Assembly (NCBI GenBank): GCA_014075275.1
Contig: CP046179.1
Span: forward strand, 62,001-126,000
DNA length: 64,000 nucleotides
Direction: 5' to 3'
From: Boseongicola sp.
Lineage (GTDB): Bacteria > Pseudomonadota > Alphaproteobacteria > Rhodobacterales > Rhodobacteraceae
Below, one piece after another: positions 1 to 14,339 of the stretch (positions are counted from its first letter, which is position 1; each line of letters opens with the position of its first letter). Below the pieces are notes generated by a model that saw nothing but the letters and a program-made list of their open reading frames with translations, had not been told where the DNA came from and ran no database searches. The position numbers and the translations under genes are program-made.

Positions 1-77
1 AAGGCGTCGACAAGGCTGAAGCTGAAGAGATCAAAGGCAAGCTTGAAGCGGCTGGTGCCGAAGTCGAGCTGAAGTAA
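1..77 (+). CDS. rplL: 50S ribosomal protein L7/L12, C-terminal end (partial)
   Basis: The reading frame from base 3 gives 24 residues ending VDKAEAEEIKGKLEAAGAEV-ELK and a TAA stop. This matches the conserved C-terminal helix and strand of L7/L12, the stalk protein that recruits translation GTPases. The gene begins upstream of the window. Its position directly ahead of rpoB fits the usual rplKAJL-rpoBC order. Confidence 0.93.
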   Translation, partial: GVDKAEAEEIKGKLEAAGAEVELK

Positions 78-346
78 TCGACGCCCTCAAGGCGGCGGTC
101 ATCCCGGACTTGATCCGGAGCGCGCCAGAGGGACAAAAAACAGAGCTGGATCCGGTCAATACCGGGTCCGGCTTTCCGCGTCTCAGGAAGGGCAGTCCGT
201 GACTGCGTTTCCTAAGGTGCGGATTTCGACGGGTGGGCACCCTTGGGAAGGTGCCCTGGTATGGTCGGAATCCCACTGGTTTCTTGGGTGTGTCGCCGGG
301 CCCCGACGGCTGACGCGTTCTGGAACGAAGAAAGGTGCTTTTTAGC
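78..346 (+). promoter_or_regulatory. Structured rplL-rpoB intergenic leader with two hairpins
   Basis: This 269-bp gap holds no gene. A small palindrome, TCCCGGA-N5-TCCGGAG, lies at 102-120. A hairpin lies at 185-213: AGGAA pairs with TTCCT, and GCAGTC pairs with GACTGC across a 3-nt loop. A second lies at 235-256, GGGCACC pairing with GGTGCCC. In enterobacteria the rplL-rpoB gap carries a partial terminator and an RNase III site that uncouple polymerase from ribosomal-protein levels. That the hairpins here do the same is inference. No long T run follows either stem. Confidence 0.5.
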
Positions 347-3300
347 ATGGCGACGACCTATCTTGGCCAAAAACGTTTACGCAAATATTACGGCAAAATC
401 CGCGAAGTATTGGAGATGCCAAACCTGATCGAGGTTCAGAAGTCATCTTATGACCTGTTCCTGGGTTCCGGCGATCAGCCCGAGCCGATGGACGGCGAAG
501 GCATCATGGGTGTTTTCCAGTCGGTATTCCCGATCAAGGATTTCAACGAGACGGCTGTTCTGGAGTTCGTGAAATACGAGCTTGAGCATCCGAAGTATGA
601 TGTCGAGGAATGTCAGCAACGTGACATGACCTATAGCGCGCCTTTGAAGGTGACGCTGCGGTTGATCGTGTTTGATGTGGACGAAGATACCGGTGCGAAA
701 TCGGTTAAAGACATCAAAGAGCAAGACGTGTTCATGGGCGATATGCCTTTGATGACACCAAACGGGACGTTCATCGTGAACGGCACCGAGCGGGTTATCG
801 TCAGCCAGATGCATCGGTCGCCCGGTGTGTTCTTTGACCACGACAAGGGCAAGACCCATGCCAGCGGCAAATTGCTGTTTGCATGCCGGATCATTCCTTA
901 TCGCGGGTCCTGGTTGGATTTCGAATTCGACGCGAAAGACGTCGTTTTTGCCCGTATCGACCGTCGCCGGAAATTGCCTGTAACGACGCTGTTGTATGCG
1001 CTTGGTCTGGATCAAGAAGCGATCATGGATGCGTATTACGACACCGTTAACTTCAAGCTTAAGAAGAACAAGGGCTGGGTCACCAAGTTCTTCCCTGATC
1101 GCGTGCGCGGAACCCGTCCGTTGCATGATCTGGTGGATGCGAAGTCTGGCAAGGTGATTGCTGAGGCCGGTAAGAAAGTGACGCCACGCGCGGTCAAGAA
1201 GCTGATCGACGAAGGCAAGGTCACTGATCTGTTGGTACCGTTCGACAATATTGTCGGTCGGTTTGCGTCACGTGACATCATCAACGAAGAAACCGGTGCG
1301 ATTTACGTCGAAGCCGGGGACGAGTTGACATGGGAACTGGACAAGGCCGGTGAAGTCTCTGGCGGCACGCTGAAAGAACTTGTGGATGCCGGTGTTACCG
1401 AAATCCCTGTTCTGGACATCGATAACATCACTGTTGGGCCTTACATGCGCAACACGATGGCGGTTGATAAGAACATGGGTCGCGACACGGCACTGATGGA
1501 CATCTACCGCGTGATGCGTCCGGGCGAGCCGCCCACCGTTGATGCGGCGTCTGCCCTGTTCGACACATTGTTCTTTGATGGCGAGCGTTATGACCTTTCG
1601 GCTGTTGGCCGCGTGAAGATGAACATGCGTCTGGCGCTGGATGCCGAAGATACAGTGCGCACTTTGCGCAAGGACGACATTGTGTCCTGTATCAAGGCGC
1701 TGGTTGAACTGCGCGACGGGCGCGGCGACATCGACGATATTGACCACCTTGGGAACCGCCGGGTGCGCTCGGTCGGGGAACTGATGGAGAACCAGTATCG
1801 CGTTGGTCTTCTGCGCATGGAACGCGCGATCAAAGAGCGTATGTCTTCGGTCGAGATCGACACGGTCATGCCGCAGGATCTGATCAATGCCAAGCCTGCT
1901 GCGGCGGCTGTGCGCGAGTTTTTTGGCTCGTCCCAGCTTTCGCAGTTTATGGACCAAACCAACCCATTGTCGGAAGTCACGCATAAGCGTCGTCTTTCTG
2001 CGCTTGGGCCCGGTGGTCTGACCCGCGAACGTGCAGGCTTTGAGGTGCGCGACGTGCACCCGACCCACTATGGTCGGATGTGCCCGATTGAGACACCGGA
2101 AGGGCCGAACATTGGTCTGATTAACTCGCTGGCTACGTTTGCCCGCGTCAACAAGTATGGCTTTATCGAAACACCGTATCGCAAAGTGATCGACACGAAA
2201 GTGACCGACGAGGTTCACTATATGTCGGCCACCGAAGAAATGCGGCACACGGTGGCACAGGCCAACGCGACGCTGGATGAGGACGGCAAGTTCATCAATG
2301 ATCTGGTGAACACACGTCGTTCGGGTGACTATACAATGTCGACCCGTGAAAGTGTTGATTTGATTGACGTTTCTCCAAAACAGCTGGTGTCGGTTGCGGC
2401 TTCGCTTATTCCGTTCCTTGAAAATGACGATGCGAACCGGGCCCTGATGGGTTCGAACATGCAACGTCAGGCGGTTCCTTTGTTGCAGGCGGAAGCTCCG
2501 CTTGTCGGCACCGGGATCGAAGAAGTTGTGGCACGGGATTCCGGCGCGGCCATCATGGCCAAACGCGCTGGTATCATCGACCAGGTGGATGCGCAGCGTA
2601 TCGTTGTGCGCGCGACGGCTGATCTTGAGCCGGGCGACCCTGGTGTGGACATCTATCGTCTGCGCAAGTTCCAGCGGTCGAACCAGAACACCTGCATCAA
2701 CCAGCGTCCGCTGGTGAAGGTGGGTGACACGGTTGGCAAAGCCGAAGTGATCGCAGATGGTCCATCGACCGATCTGGGTGAACTGGCGCTGGGCAAGAAC
2801 GTGGTTGTCGCGTTCATGCCGTGGAATGGTTACAACTACGAGGACTCGATCCTGATTTCCGAGCGTATCGTGCGCGACGACGTCTTCACCTCGATCCATA
2901 TTGAGGAATTCGAAGTCGCGGCCCGTGATACCAAGCTTGGGCCGGAAGAGATTACCCGTGATATCCCGAACGTCGGCGAGGAAGCCCTGCGCAACCTCGA
3001 CGAAACAGGCATCGTTTACATCGGTGCCGAGGTTGGGCCTGCGGATATTCTGGTTGGCAAGATCACACCGAAGGGCGAAAGCCCGATGACGCCGGAAGAA
3101 AAGCTTCTGCGCGCCATCTTTGGTGAGAAAGCATCTGACGTGCGTGACACGTCGCTGCGTCTGCCGCCGGGTGACTATGGAACGGTCGTGGAAGTGCGCG
3201 TCTTTAACCGCCACGGTGTGGAAAAAGACGAACGTGCGCTTCAGATCGAGCGTGAAGAAGTCGAACGTCTGGCACGTGACCGGGACGACGAATTGGTCAT

Positions 3301-4510
3301 CCTTGAGCGCAACATCTATGCGCGTCTGTCGGGTATGTTGATGGGCAAAGTTGCCGTCAAAGGACCGAAGGGCGTCAAGCCAAAGTCAAAGATTGACGAG
3401 GAACTGCTGGAAACGCTGAGCCGTGGCCAGTGGTGGCAGCTTGCCATCGGCGAAGAAGACGAAGCCCAGCAGATCGAAGCGCTGAACGCCCAGTATGAGG
3501 CGCAGAAGCGTGCGTTGGATTACCGTTTCGAAGACAAAGTCGAGAAGGTGCGCCGGGGCGATGATCTGCCACCGGGTGTGATGAAGATGGTCAAAGTCTT
3601 CGTTGCGGTGAAGCGCAAGCTGCAGCCGGGCGACAAGATGGCCGGACGTCACGGCAACAAAGGTGTGATTTCGAAGGTGGTTCCAATGGAGGACATGCCG
3701 TTCCTTGGGGATGGCACACCGGTTGATTTCGTTCTGAACCCGCTGGGTGTTCCATCGCGTATGAACGTCGGGCAAATCCTTGAAACCCACATGGGTTGGG
3801 CATCGCGCGGTCTGGGTATCCAGATTGACGAAGCTTTGGGTGAGTATCGCCGTTCCGGTGACATGACCCCGGTGCGGGACGCGATGAAGATCGCCTACGG
3901 TGACGATGTTTACGAAGAAGGCCTGAAGGGCATGAAAGAGGACCAGCTGGTCGAAGCTGCGGGCAATGTGACCCGTGGTGTTCCGATCGCAACGCCGGTC
4001 TTCGATGGTGCCAAAGAAGCTGACGTTAATAATGCGTTGGAGCGTGCCGGGGCCAGCGAAAGCGGACAATCTGATCTGTTTGATGGCCGCACGGGCGAGC
4101 AATTCGCGCGTAAAGTCACCGTTGGGATCAAGTATCTGCTGAAACTACACCACCTTGTGGACGACAAAATCCACGCGCGGTCTACCGGGCCTTACAGCCT
4201 TGTCACGCAGCAGCCTCTGGGTGGTAAAGCCCAGTTCGGCGGTCAGCGTTTCGGGGAAATGGAAGTCTGGGCGCTGGAAGCTTATGGCGCGGCGTATACG
4301 CTGCAGGAGATGCTCACCGTCAAGTCGGACGACGTTGCAGGCCGCACCAAGGTCTATGAGTCGATCGTCAAGGGCGAGGACAACTTCGAAGCGGGCGTGC
4401 CTGAAAGCTTCAATGTGCTTGTGAAAGAAGTCCGGGGCCTCGGCCTCAATATGGAACTTCTGGATGCGATTGAGGACGATGATGATGTGTCCGGGGTGGC
4501 AGCGGAATGA
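347..4510 (+). CDS. rpoB: DNA-directed RNA polymerase subunit beta
   Basis: The 1387-aa beta subunit forms half of the RNA polymerase active-site cleft. The rifampicin pocket is at about residues 525-560 ([20 protein letters not shown], then LSALGPGG), with wild-type-like residues. The C-terminal clamp-binding segment [20 protein letters not shown] is near residue 1295. I chose the ATG at 347 ([10 protein letters not shown]) over an in-frame GTG at 335: GAAGAAAGG lies at a usable distance upstream and the protein then starts like its relatives. The stop overlaps the next gene's start by 4 bp (ATGA). Confidence 0.98.
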   Translation: MATTYLGQKRLRKYYGKIREVLEMPNLIEVQKSSYDLFLGSGDQPEPMDGEGIMGVFQSVFPIKDFNETAVLEFVKYELEHPKYDVEECQQRDMTYSAPLKVTLRLIVFDVDEDTGAKSVKDIKEQDVFMGDMPLMTPNGTFIVNGTERVIVSQMHRSPGVFFDHDKGKTHASGKLLFACRIIPYRGSWLDFEFDAKDVVFARIDRRRKLPVTTLLYALGLDQEAIMDAYYDTVNFKLKKNKGWVTKFFPDRVRGTRPLHDLVDAKSGKVIAEAGKKVTPRAVKKLIDEGKVTDLLVPFDNIVGRFASRDIINEETGAIYVEAGDELTWELDKAGEVSGGTLKELVDAGVTEIPVLDIDNITVGPYMRNTMAVDKNMGRDTALMDIYRVMRPGEPPTVDAASALFDTLFFDGERYDLSAVGRVKMNMRLALDAEDTVRTLRKDDIVSCIKALVELRDGRGDIDDIDHLGNRRVRSVGELMENQYRVGLLRMERAIKERMSSVEIDTVMPQDLINAKPAAAAVREFFGSSQLSQFMDQTNPLSEVTHKRRLSALGPGGLTRERAGFEVRDVHPTHYGRMCPIETPEGPNIGLINSLATFARVNKYGFIETPYRKVIDTKVTDEVHYMSATEEMRHTVAQANATLDEDGKFINDLVNTRRSGDYTMSTRESVDLIDVSPKQLVSVAASLIPFLENDDANRALMGSNMQRQAVPLLQAEAPLVGTGIEEVVARDSGAAIMAKRAGIIDQVDAQRIVVRATADLEPGDPGVDIYRLRKFQRSNQNTCINQRPLVKVGDTVGKAEVIADGPSTDLGELALGKNVVVAFMPWNGYNYEDSILISERIVRDDVFTSIHIEEFEVAARDTKLGPEEITRDIPNVGEEALRNLDETGIVYIGAEVGPADILVGKITPKGESPMTPEEKLLRAIFGEKASDVRDTSLRLPPGDYGTVVEVRVFNRHGVEKDERALQIEREEVERLARDRDDELVILERNIYARLSGMLMGKVAVKGPKGVKPKSKIDEELLETLSRGQWWQLAIGEEDEAQQIEALNAQYEAQKRALDYRFEDKVEKVRRGDDLPPGVMKMVKVFVAVKRKLQPGDKMAGRHGNKGVISKVVPMEDMPFLGDGTPVDFVLNPLGVPSRMNVGQILETHMGWASRGLGIQIDEALGEYRRSGDMTPVRDAMKIAYGDDVYEEGLKGMKEDQLVEAAGNVTRGVPIATPVFDGAKEADVNNALERAGASESGQSDLFDGRTGEQFARKVTVGIKYLLKLHHLVDDKIHARSTGPYSLVTQQPLGGKAQFGGQRFGEMEVWALEAYGAAYTLQEMLTVKSDDVAGRTKVYESIVKGEDNFEAGVPESFNVLVKEVRGLGLNMELLDAIEDDDDVSGVAAE

Positions 4511-4796
4511 GCCAACTAAAATTCAAGGGGAAGGCTGTAGTTCAGCTTTCCTCTGGTGAAAAACACTCAGTGGACGTTTCAATGATGAACCCTCTCACAT
4601 CTTTTGCCTGGGTTGGTGACCACGATGCGGTGAATGCGGGAAATCATCTCGTTGGCGTAATCGGCTGCAAAGTCGAGGAGGCGAACATTCAGCTTCAAGC
4701 TGTCGCGAATGATGCCGGCGAGCACACGCTGCTTCCGCCGGTAACGACACACGGCATGTCCGTTATTGAACATGATTTTGACCTGGAGGTCATTCA

Positions 4797-4800
<4 letters not shown>
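4507..4800 (+). CDS. Unrecognised 97-aa protein coupled to rpoB and rpoC
   Basis: This gene sits exactly between rpoB and rpoC. Its ATG overlaps the rpoB stop (ATGA, 4507-4510) and its TGA overlaps the rpoC ATG (ATGA, 4797-4800). It begins [20 protein letters not shown] and ends HDFDLEVIQ. The composition looks like a small soluble, mainly beta protein with no signal peptide, membrane segment or cysteine pair. I do not recognise a family. The double translational coupling means it should be made at close to the beta/beta' rate, which suggests, but does not prove, a polymerase- or transcription-related role. In most bacteria rpoB and rpoC are directly adjacent. Confidence 0.85.
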
Positions 4801-9038
<4,238 letters not shown>

Positions 9039-9060
9039 ACAACGGCAATATTATGATTGG

Positions 9061-9088
9061 AAAGCCCCGCTTCGGCGGGGCTTTTCGT
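9061..9088 (+). terminator. Terminator after rpoC
   Basis: AAGCCCCGC-ttc-GGCGGGGCTT forms a strong GC stem followed by TTTTCGTATTT, 23 bp after the rpoC stop. It is a standard Rho-independent terminator. Confidence 0.92.
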
Positions 9089-9205
9089 ATTTATGGGGTG
9101 AAGAGTTGAGGAGGGTTCTTTGAGGGAAGTTGGTCGTGCTGGTTGAGGGCACCGGACAAAGCTGACGAAGTAGTAGTGGTAGTATTGGCGTATACCGTCG
9201 ATTAA

Positions 9206-9499
9206 TCAGACGATGCCATCGACTAGAACTAGATTTGTTTGCGCCGATTGATGGCGGTAATGCGCCAGCCTTTGATATTCGGCGTCGTTCAACCAGTTTT
9301 GAGCATGCTCTTGGTCTGGAAACTCCATCAGCACTATACGCGATAAACTCCAACTTCCCTCCACCACTTTTGGTTTCTTCGATGAGGAAACCAGCAAACG
9401 CCCACTATATCGCTCGAAAATAGGCATGAAACCTTCGAGGTAGTTTCGATATTCGTCTGGATCGTGAATATCTATCTGCGCGATGAAGTATGCTGACAT
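9206..9499 (-). CDS. DUF1330 family protein
   Basis: The 97-aa product begins MSAYFIAQIDIHDPDEYRNY and contains RIVLMEFPDQEHAQNWLNDA, the hallmarks of the DUF1330 dimeric ferredoxin-like barrel. No enzymatic activity is established for the family. It is divergent from the LysR gene at 9601, sharing a 101-bp intergenic space, so control by that regulator is plausible. Confidence 0.88.
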   Translation of the reverse strand: MSAYFIAQIDIHDPDEYRNYLEGFMPIFERYSGRLLVSSSKKPKVVEGSWSLSRIVLMEFPDQEHAQNWLNDAEYQRLAHYRHQSAQTNLVLVDGIV

Positions 9500-9600
9500 G
9501 ACGATGTCCCATTCGGTAACGAGGATGAAACCAATCTAACCTATGCGCCAGAACATATAAATCTTGATCAATGCATTGCTACCATGCGTTAGTGCATGGC

Positions 9601-10473
9601 ATGAATTGGGATGACCTTCGCCTTCTCCTTGCCGTGCATCGGTCTGGGTCTCTGTCGGGAGCCGCAAGAATTCTGGGTGTCAATCAGTCTACCATTTCAC
9701 GCCGACTCATTGCATTTGAAGCCAAACTAAAAACCAAACTAGTCGAACGAAGGCCTGAAGGGGCTGTTCTGACTGAAGCCGGTCAAGAGTTTTGTACATT
9801 GGCCGAAAAAACTGAAGCTGATCTGCACTTGACCGTTGGTAGCCTGGCCGACACCAAGGAAAACATTTCAGGGCCTCTTTCGATTGCTTGCGTCGATATG
9901 ATGGTTGATCGCTTTCTGGCTCCGCATCTCGCCCAGTTCCAAACTGAGCATCCAAAAATTGAAATTTCCGTTTTGGCTGGATTGGACGCCGTAGATCTCA
10001 TTCGTGGTAAAGCAGACATAGCCTTGCGCGTCAGCCGGGGCCCAGATCAAAGGTTGACGGGAAAGCGTTTGTGCCAATTTGGCCTTGGTATTTACAAGGC
10101 CAGAGACTCGAGTGATGAGGGCAAATCCAACGGATGGATTGGATGGGTGGACGAGCGTCATATCGAAGCAATGATACCCGATCATTTGCGAGCATTAGAA
10201 GTTGTGCATTATGCGGACAGCTTTTTGGTTATGAATGCGATGGTGCGTTCAGGGATGGGTATTGCTGTTCTTCCCTGCTATTGGGCGGACGCCGACCAAG
10301 CGATGTGTCGCGTCGTTCCTGAACCGGTGTCATATCCTGATTTGGGTATTTGGATACTTTATCACCCAGACAGGAAGCAACTTCCTAGAGTTCGTGCTTT
10401 TATAGAATTTATTTCTCAGAAATTTATTAAGAACCGAGATACGTTTTCAGGCTTGAATGTCCTCAAAGAGTGA
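9601..10473 (+). CDS. LysR-family transcriptional regulator
   Basis: This 290-aa protein has an N-terminal winged helix (MNWDDLRLLLAVHRSGSLSG, then AARILGVNQSTISRRL) and a LysR effector-binding domain from about residue 90. I chose the ATG at 9601 because MNWDDLR is the normal family start. An in-frame ATG lies 30 bp upstream at 9571. The gene is divergent to the DUF1330 gene, which is its most likely target. The substrate cannot be told. The final ~15 residues (FINKNRDTFSGLNVLKE-like) are AT-richer than neighbouring genes. Confidence 0.9.
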   Translation: MNWDDLRLLLAVHRSGSLSGAARILGVNQSTISRRLIAFEAKLKTKLVERRPEGAVLTEAGQEFCTLAEKTEADLHLTVGSLADTKENISGPLSIACVDMMVDRFLAPHLAQFQTEHPKIEISVLAGLDAVDLIRGKADIALRVSRGPDQRLTGKRLCQFGLGIYKARDSSDEGKSNGWIGWVDERHIEAMIPDHLRALEVVHYADSFLVMNAMVRSGMGIAVLPCYWADADQAMCRVVPEPVSYPDLGIWILYHPDRKQLPRVRAFIEFISQKFIKNRDTFSGLNVLKE

Positions 10474-10586
10474 AGCTCGTGATATTTTGGCGCTTCACCC
10501 GACGGTAGATTTGTCCCGCAACTCGGTCATTCTTACTTGGTGCGGCGAATGGCAGCTTCGAGCTGTGAGTTCAACGGGTGATCAAT

Positions 10587-11216
10587 TCAACGTCCTACGA
10601 CTCCATCTAGAATCCAATTCAGTGCAAGCCGATATCTTTCTTCACCATTTCTGTGCGCGTAGGTTTTCATATTCTCATTCAACAGCGGCGTATCTTCACC
10701 CGCCAGTTGCTCGCCCAGTTTCTCGCGTATTTTGGCTGGCCGTGTGAGGTCATTTGCAACGGACCCAATTGTAAGCATGGTCATTGCGTCATTTGCTTCG
10801 GCAATTTTTGACCCCGAGAGTCCACCCTCTTTCAAAAGCTGAAACATCTGTTCAGTGGCTGAAGCTGTGCCGGGCCCAAGCACGGCCTGTCGCACCCAAA
10901 TCATGCCCGCCCCTGGAGTTTCCAGAAGTCCTGCGCGGATTGTGGACCAGAGGTCGATACATTTTTCGCGCCAATTCGCTCCATTCCGTTCTGCTTTAGC
11001 GGCGGCCAGAAAAATGCTGTCCGCCGCCATGTTCGCAAGCTGATCCTTGTCGTCGACGTGATGGTAGATCGCCATTGCAGACACGCCACAGTTTTCGGCG
11101 ACGCGACGCATCGTCAGTGCGGATGGATCGCTGGATTTCAAAACATCCAATGCAGCTTCGATGATTTTTTCCACTGTTAAATCACGACGCTGCCTGGTTT
11201 TTCTTTGTGTTTTCAT
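10587..11216 (-). CDS. TetR-family transcriptional regulator
   Basis: This 209-aa repressor-type protein has an N-terminal TetR helix-turn-helix (LTMRRVAENCGVSAMAIYHH) at about residues 39-58 and a C-terminal TetR_C ligand domain. It is divergent from the FAD monooxygenase remnant. The 62-bp gap holds a near-perfect direct repeat that is a likely operator. The gene probably represses itself and the monooxygenase. Confidence 0.9.
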   Translation of the reverse strand: MKTQRKTRQRRDLTVEKIIEAALDVLKSSDPSALTMRRVAENCGVSAMAIYHHVDDKDQLANMAADSIFLAAAKAERNGANWREKCIDLWSTIRAGLLETPGAGMIWVRQAVLGPGTASATEQMFQLLKEGGLSGSKIAEANDAMTMLTIGSVANDLTRPAKIREKLGEQLAGEDTPLLNENMKTYAHRNGEERYRLALNWILDGVVGR

Positions 11217-11226
11217 CTTTTTACTT

Positions 11227-11261
11227 TACAAGATAAAATTAACTATACAAGATAAAGTTAA
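11227..11261. promoter_or_regulatory. Tandem operator between tetR and monooxygenase remnant
   Basis: TACAAGATAAAATTAA at 11227-11242 and TACAAGATAAAGTTAA at 11246-11261 differ at one of 16 positions and are spaced 19 bp apart. TTAACT (11239-11244) and AGTTAA also form an inverted pair. The site lies wholly between the two divergent start codons. It is therefore a good candidate for the TetR binding site, as inferred from position and symmetry. Confidence 0.6.
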
Positions 11262-11278
11262 GAATTCTGTTACAAGGC

Positions 11279-12519
11279 ATGATGAGGAACGATATGTCAA
11301 TTGAAGGAGCGAAAGTAGGAATCATCGGCGGTAGCATTGCGGGCTGCGCAGCGGCTGCAGCGCTGACAAGAGCCGGTTGCGATGTCGAAGTATTTGAACG
11401 CTCTTCTCATGGTCTCAGGGATCGTGGGTCAGGCATAGCCATCCCTGGTCCATTGCGAGCAAAGTTGATGGAAAGAGCGTATCTGCCAAAGGAATTTCCA
11501 AATTGTGAACTGAAAAAGCGGTTTGGATGTTTCCCGATGGGACACGCGACGGGCGAAATCTTTGGACGCAAACCACGCCCGCGTTTGCCAATAATTGGGG
11601 CAACCTATGGAGTGCATTGCGCAATCTTGTACCTGATGAAATCTATCACGAGGGCAAACAACTTGCCCATTTTGAGCAGGGACCTGACGATGTGCGTGTA
11701 GAGTTTACCGACAGGACCACCTCTTATTTTGATCTGCTGATTGGCGCGGATGGCTACAATTCGGAAGTGAGGCGCGAATTGCACCCAGACACCAAGCCTG
11801 AGTATGCTGGATACATCTTGTGGCGCGGAAATTTCCACGAATCTGAAGTGCAGGATCGCAAGCTAATCGAAATAATCGACAAGGATATGGCCTGGTTGAC
11901 CATGCCATACCCAGGCGGGCATGGCGTTTTGTACATGATCCCTGACTTTGATGGCACCAATACCCCGGGCGGACGGCGGGTAAACTGGGCTATTTATGGT
12001 CGCTGCCCCGAGGCTCTGCGCCTAAATGGGGTAGAGTCGGTCTCGCCTGGTTCGGTAACTGAGAAGGTTTTCACTGAACTCCAGAACCTTCTGGAGGTAC
12101 ATTTTCCGCCGTCAAGCAGGGACCTTATCGCCCATTCGCGTCGTGAAGACATTTCGATACAGCCGATCTATGACAGTGTCGTCGACACCTATGTATCGGA
12201 CCGGTTGCTGTTAATTGGCGACGCTGGAACAGTTCCTCGACCCCATACTGCTAGTGGTGCAACCAAGGCGTTAGAGGATGCTATGGCACTGGAAGCCATT
12301 GCCGCTGATGCCCTTGATGTCCCCGAACTCTTGGCTCGGTATGACGCCGAACGTTGCGCAACGGCCAAGTCCATTAGTGGGATCGGCCGCCGCATTGGGC
12401 AGGCCCAGGTTTTGGACACGCCCGATTGGGCAGCAATGAAGCCCGCCGATTTTGAGGATTGGATTCAACAGACCCTCTCCGGAGAAAAGCTCTACTTTTA
12501 TGGCGAAAACGCCAAATAA
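11279..12519 (+). pseudogene. FAD-dependent monooxygenase, broken by a frameshift
   Basis: The N-terminal part (from 11279, or ATG 11294) encodes a Rossmann FAD motif, [20 protein letters not shown]. It leaves frame near 11522-11530 and ends at 11701. The rest continues in the -1 frame from about 11527 ([20 protein letters not shown]...) to 12519, with the second FAD motif LLLIGDAGTVPRPHTASGAT. Restoring one T in the run at 11522-11524 would join them as KKRF-W-MFPDG. Together they make a normal ~410-aa PHBH-fold hydroxylase. Either the gene is inactive or the base is a sequencing error. Confidence 0.85.
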
Positions 12520-12562
12520 GCTTTTGGGGTTAGCGTCAAGATGCGGAGCGGCTGCGTTGGCT

Positions 12563-12979
12563 TTACTCGATACACGCGCGCAAACGCACCCCCAGCAGAT
12601 GTTGCCAACCCATGGCGTGGCGTGTTCTGAGATCGCTTTCGCCGTCTTCCCAGCCGGAATGCACAACGTCCACATGGGTTGTGTCGCGGATCTGGCGAAA
12701 TGAGACTTCCAGCAGGGTTTCGGTGTGGGGTTGGTCGATGATCCAGGTATAGACCAGCCGGGCTTCGCCGTCGTTGGGCGCTGTGATGTCCCGGATTTCG
12801 CATTCTACCGGCGCGCCCGAGCCGATGCCGGGCGGGCAATCCATTGTAAAGCCCGCGCCGAGTTCTGAACGGAAGGTGTTGGGCATCAGCCATTCGGCAA
12901 TCTTTGCGCTGTCGGTGAAATACTCCCAGACCATCTCAAGCGGGGCGTCGATTGTGACCGACTGGTGAATATGAGTCAT
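12563..12979 (-). CDS. SRPBCC / AHSA1-like protein
   Basis: The 138-aa product starts MTHIHQSVTIDAPLEMVWEY, the classic beginning of a START-like SRPBCC fold of the activator-of-Hsp90-homologue type. The C-terminal helix is HAMGWQHLLGVRLRACIE. Its ATG overlaps the stop of the ArsR gene by 4 bp (ATGA, 12976-12979). An ArsR regulator co-transcribed with an AHSA1 protein is a recurrent bacterial pairing. The ligand is unknown. Confidence 0.88.
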   Translation of the reverse strand: MTHIHQSVTIDAPLEMVWEYFTDSAKIAEWLMPNTFRSELGAGFTMDCPPGIGSGAPVECEIRDITAPNDGEARLVYTWIIDQPHTETLLEVSFRQIRDTTHVDVVHSGWEDGESDLRTRHAMGWQHLLGVRLRACIE

Positions 12980-13320
12980 ATGCTTCCCTTCGGAGGTTTT
13001 TTTGCGGCGCGCTTTTCGACCAGTGTCTTCAGGTCGCTCAGTTTGGACTTCCAGAACCGGTCATAGCTGTCGACCCAATCCTGTATCTCGCGCAGGGGTG
13101 CAGGCGTGAGGTGATGGATGCGTTGGCGGCCGTGTTGGTGGATGGAAATCAGGCGGTTTTCTTCCAGTATGCGCAGGTGGTTCACAACGGCGGGGCGCGA
13201 GATGTCGAATTCGGCGGCAATCTCGCCGGCGCTTTTGTCGCCGCCGGCAAGGATATCCAGCATGCGGCGGCGGTGCGGGTCAGCGATGGCGCTGTAAATT
13301 CCGTCATTTTTATAGGTCAA
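12976..13320 (-). CDS. ArsR-family winged-helix regulator
   Basis: The 114-aa protein reads L/MTYKNDGIYSAIADPHRRRM, then an ArsR helix-turn-helix (SAGEIAAEFDISRPAVVNHL) and a beta wing (GRQRIHHLTPAPL). There is no CxC metal motif, so it is not obviously a metal sensor. I chose the TTG at 13320 because MTYKNDGIY is the usual family start. An in-frame ATG at 13380 would add 20 atypical residues and overlap the upstream gene by 28 bp. It is translationally coupled to the SRPBCC gene. Confidence 0.85.
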   Translation of the reverse strand: MTYKNDGIYSAIADPHRRRMLDILAGGDKSAGEIAAEFDISRPAVVNHLRILEENRLISIHQHGRQRIHHLTPAPLREIQDWVDSYDRFWKSKLSDLKTLVEKRAAKKPPKGSI

Positions 13321-13352
13321 TGGGGCCCCCGGCTTTGATTGCGGGGACCAGC

Positions 13353-13616
13353 CTAGGCCAAAAGCCTGCGGACGAGCCATAGCAATCCGGCGACGACGGC
13401 TAAAAGGACGACCCAGCGCATCAATTTGCCGGACGGTGCATAGGTCAGCCGCCAGATCATGCGGGCGACGCCGTTGGAAAACAGATAGGTCTTGCCGCCC
13501 ATTTCAACTGCGACATCGGGTTTGCCGACGGGGACGCCGTCGGTTGCGCCCTTTTTGATCGACGCCGCCAGGGCACAATTGCCGCTAAATTCGGGATTTG
13601 CGTTTCCGGTGCTCAT
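13353..13616 (-). CDS. Small protein with C-terminal membrane anchor
   Basis: The 87-aa product is MSTGNANPEFSGNCALAASI... followed by a single C-terminal membrane segment (WVVLLAVVAGLLWLVRRLLA). This is a tail-anchored topology. The ATG at 13616 has AAGGAAAG just upstream; a longer in-frame start at 13658 lacks that. I do not recognise a family. It lies in a same-strand run with the signal-peptide protein upstream and the ArsR/SRPBCC pair downstream. Confidence 0.7.
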   Translation of the reverse strand: MSTGNANPEFSGNCALAASIKKGATDGVPVGKPDVAVEMGGKTYLFSNGVARMIWRLTYAPSGKLMRWVVLLAVVAGLLWLVRRLLA

Positions 13617-13644
13617 ATCAGTGCTTTCCTTGGGGTTTGCGATG

Positions 13645-14223
13645 TCATTGGGAAACAAGGCGGCGGAAGCCGTCCCAGTAGAGTGTGTTCCAGTGGGTGT
13701 TGACGATCTGGCTTAAAGGGCCAGTTTCGACAGAGCCGTCGGGGTTGGGGATGTTGACCTTGTAGTCGGGCACGTTGACCTGAACCAATTCGATCTGGGC
13801 TCCGGTGTGAGTGTCGCTGAAGGTGACCACCAGGATGCTGTCTGGAGAGCCGCGGCCCTCGATTGCGAGATCGGCGGGATCAACTGCTGAGACCCAGCCG
13901 AAGTTCCACCACGACATGGTCATGGTGTGCTGGCCTGGCGCATTGCTGATGTCGAGGACGCGCGCGTTCAGGCCGCATTGGCCGGGTTGAAAACAAAACG
14001 CCATCAGATCGCCGCCAACAACGGCCTGATCGACGTCTTCGCCATTGGCGTTGCGATAGGATGCGGGCAGGCCGGTAATCTGCTGATGGCCTGCCGACGA
14101 GGCGTAGAGATTGAACAGGGCATCGGCACCGGCACCGGGGTAGTGGGCGGTTTGGGACAGGTTGGCGGCAAGGGCAGGCAAGGCTGCAACGCAGGCCAGG
14201 GCAGTCATCACGGGACGCAGCAT
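13645..14223 (-). CDS. Secreted SRPBCC-like protein
   Basis: The 192-aa product has a signal peptide (MLRPVMTALACVAALPALAA). The mature domain includes YPGAGADALFNLYASSAGHQ, a VGGDLMAF strand and a C-terminal helix (VNTHWNTLYWDGFRRLVSQ). The spacing resembles an AHSA1/SRPBCC fold, which would be unusual in an exported protein; this is a moderate-confidence reading. Start ATG 14223 has AAAGGA 7 bp upstream. It is the first gene of the leftward run 14223-12563. Confidence 0.7.
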   Translation of the reverse strand: MLRPVMTALACVAALPALAANLSQTAHYPGAGADALFNLYASSAGHQQITGLPASYRNANGEDVDQAVVGGDLMAFCFQPGQCGLNARVLDISNAPGQHTMTMSWWNFGWVSAVDPADLAIEGRGSPDSILVVTFSDTHTGAQIELVQVNVPDYKVNIPNPDGSVETGPLSQIVNTHWNTLYWDGFRRLVSQ

Positions 14224-14257
14224 CAAAGTTCCTTTCGAATCTCGGGTGCTCCATTTG

Positions 14258-14275
14258 TGTAATCTACAGATTACA
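14258..14275. promoter_or_regulatory. Palindromic operator TGTAATCT-ac-AGATTACA
   Basis: A perfect 8-bp inverted repeat with a 2-bp centre lies between the divergent starts at 14223 (-) and 14340 (+). It has no T tract and so is an operator rather than a terminator. The ArsR-type regulator encoded downstream in the leftward run is the nearest candidate to bind it (inference). Confidence 0.6.
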
Positions 14276-14339
14276 TGTCAAGCCTGATCGTTGAATTCAA
14301 CTCTTGGCCGCGCTGCGCATTCCGGCTTATCTGCACGGA

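Noticed and set aside
1268-3214. 648-aa open frame antisense to rpoB
   Set aside because: Same reason: a shadow of rpoB codon bias.
10457-10747. 96-aa + strand frame overlapping the LysR end and the tetR gene
   Set aside because: Mostly antisense to tetR and without coding features.
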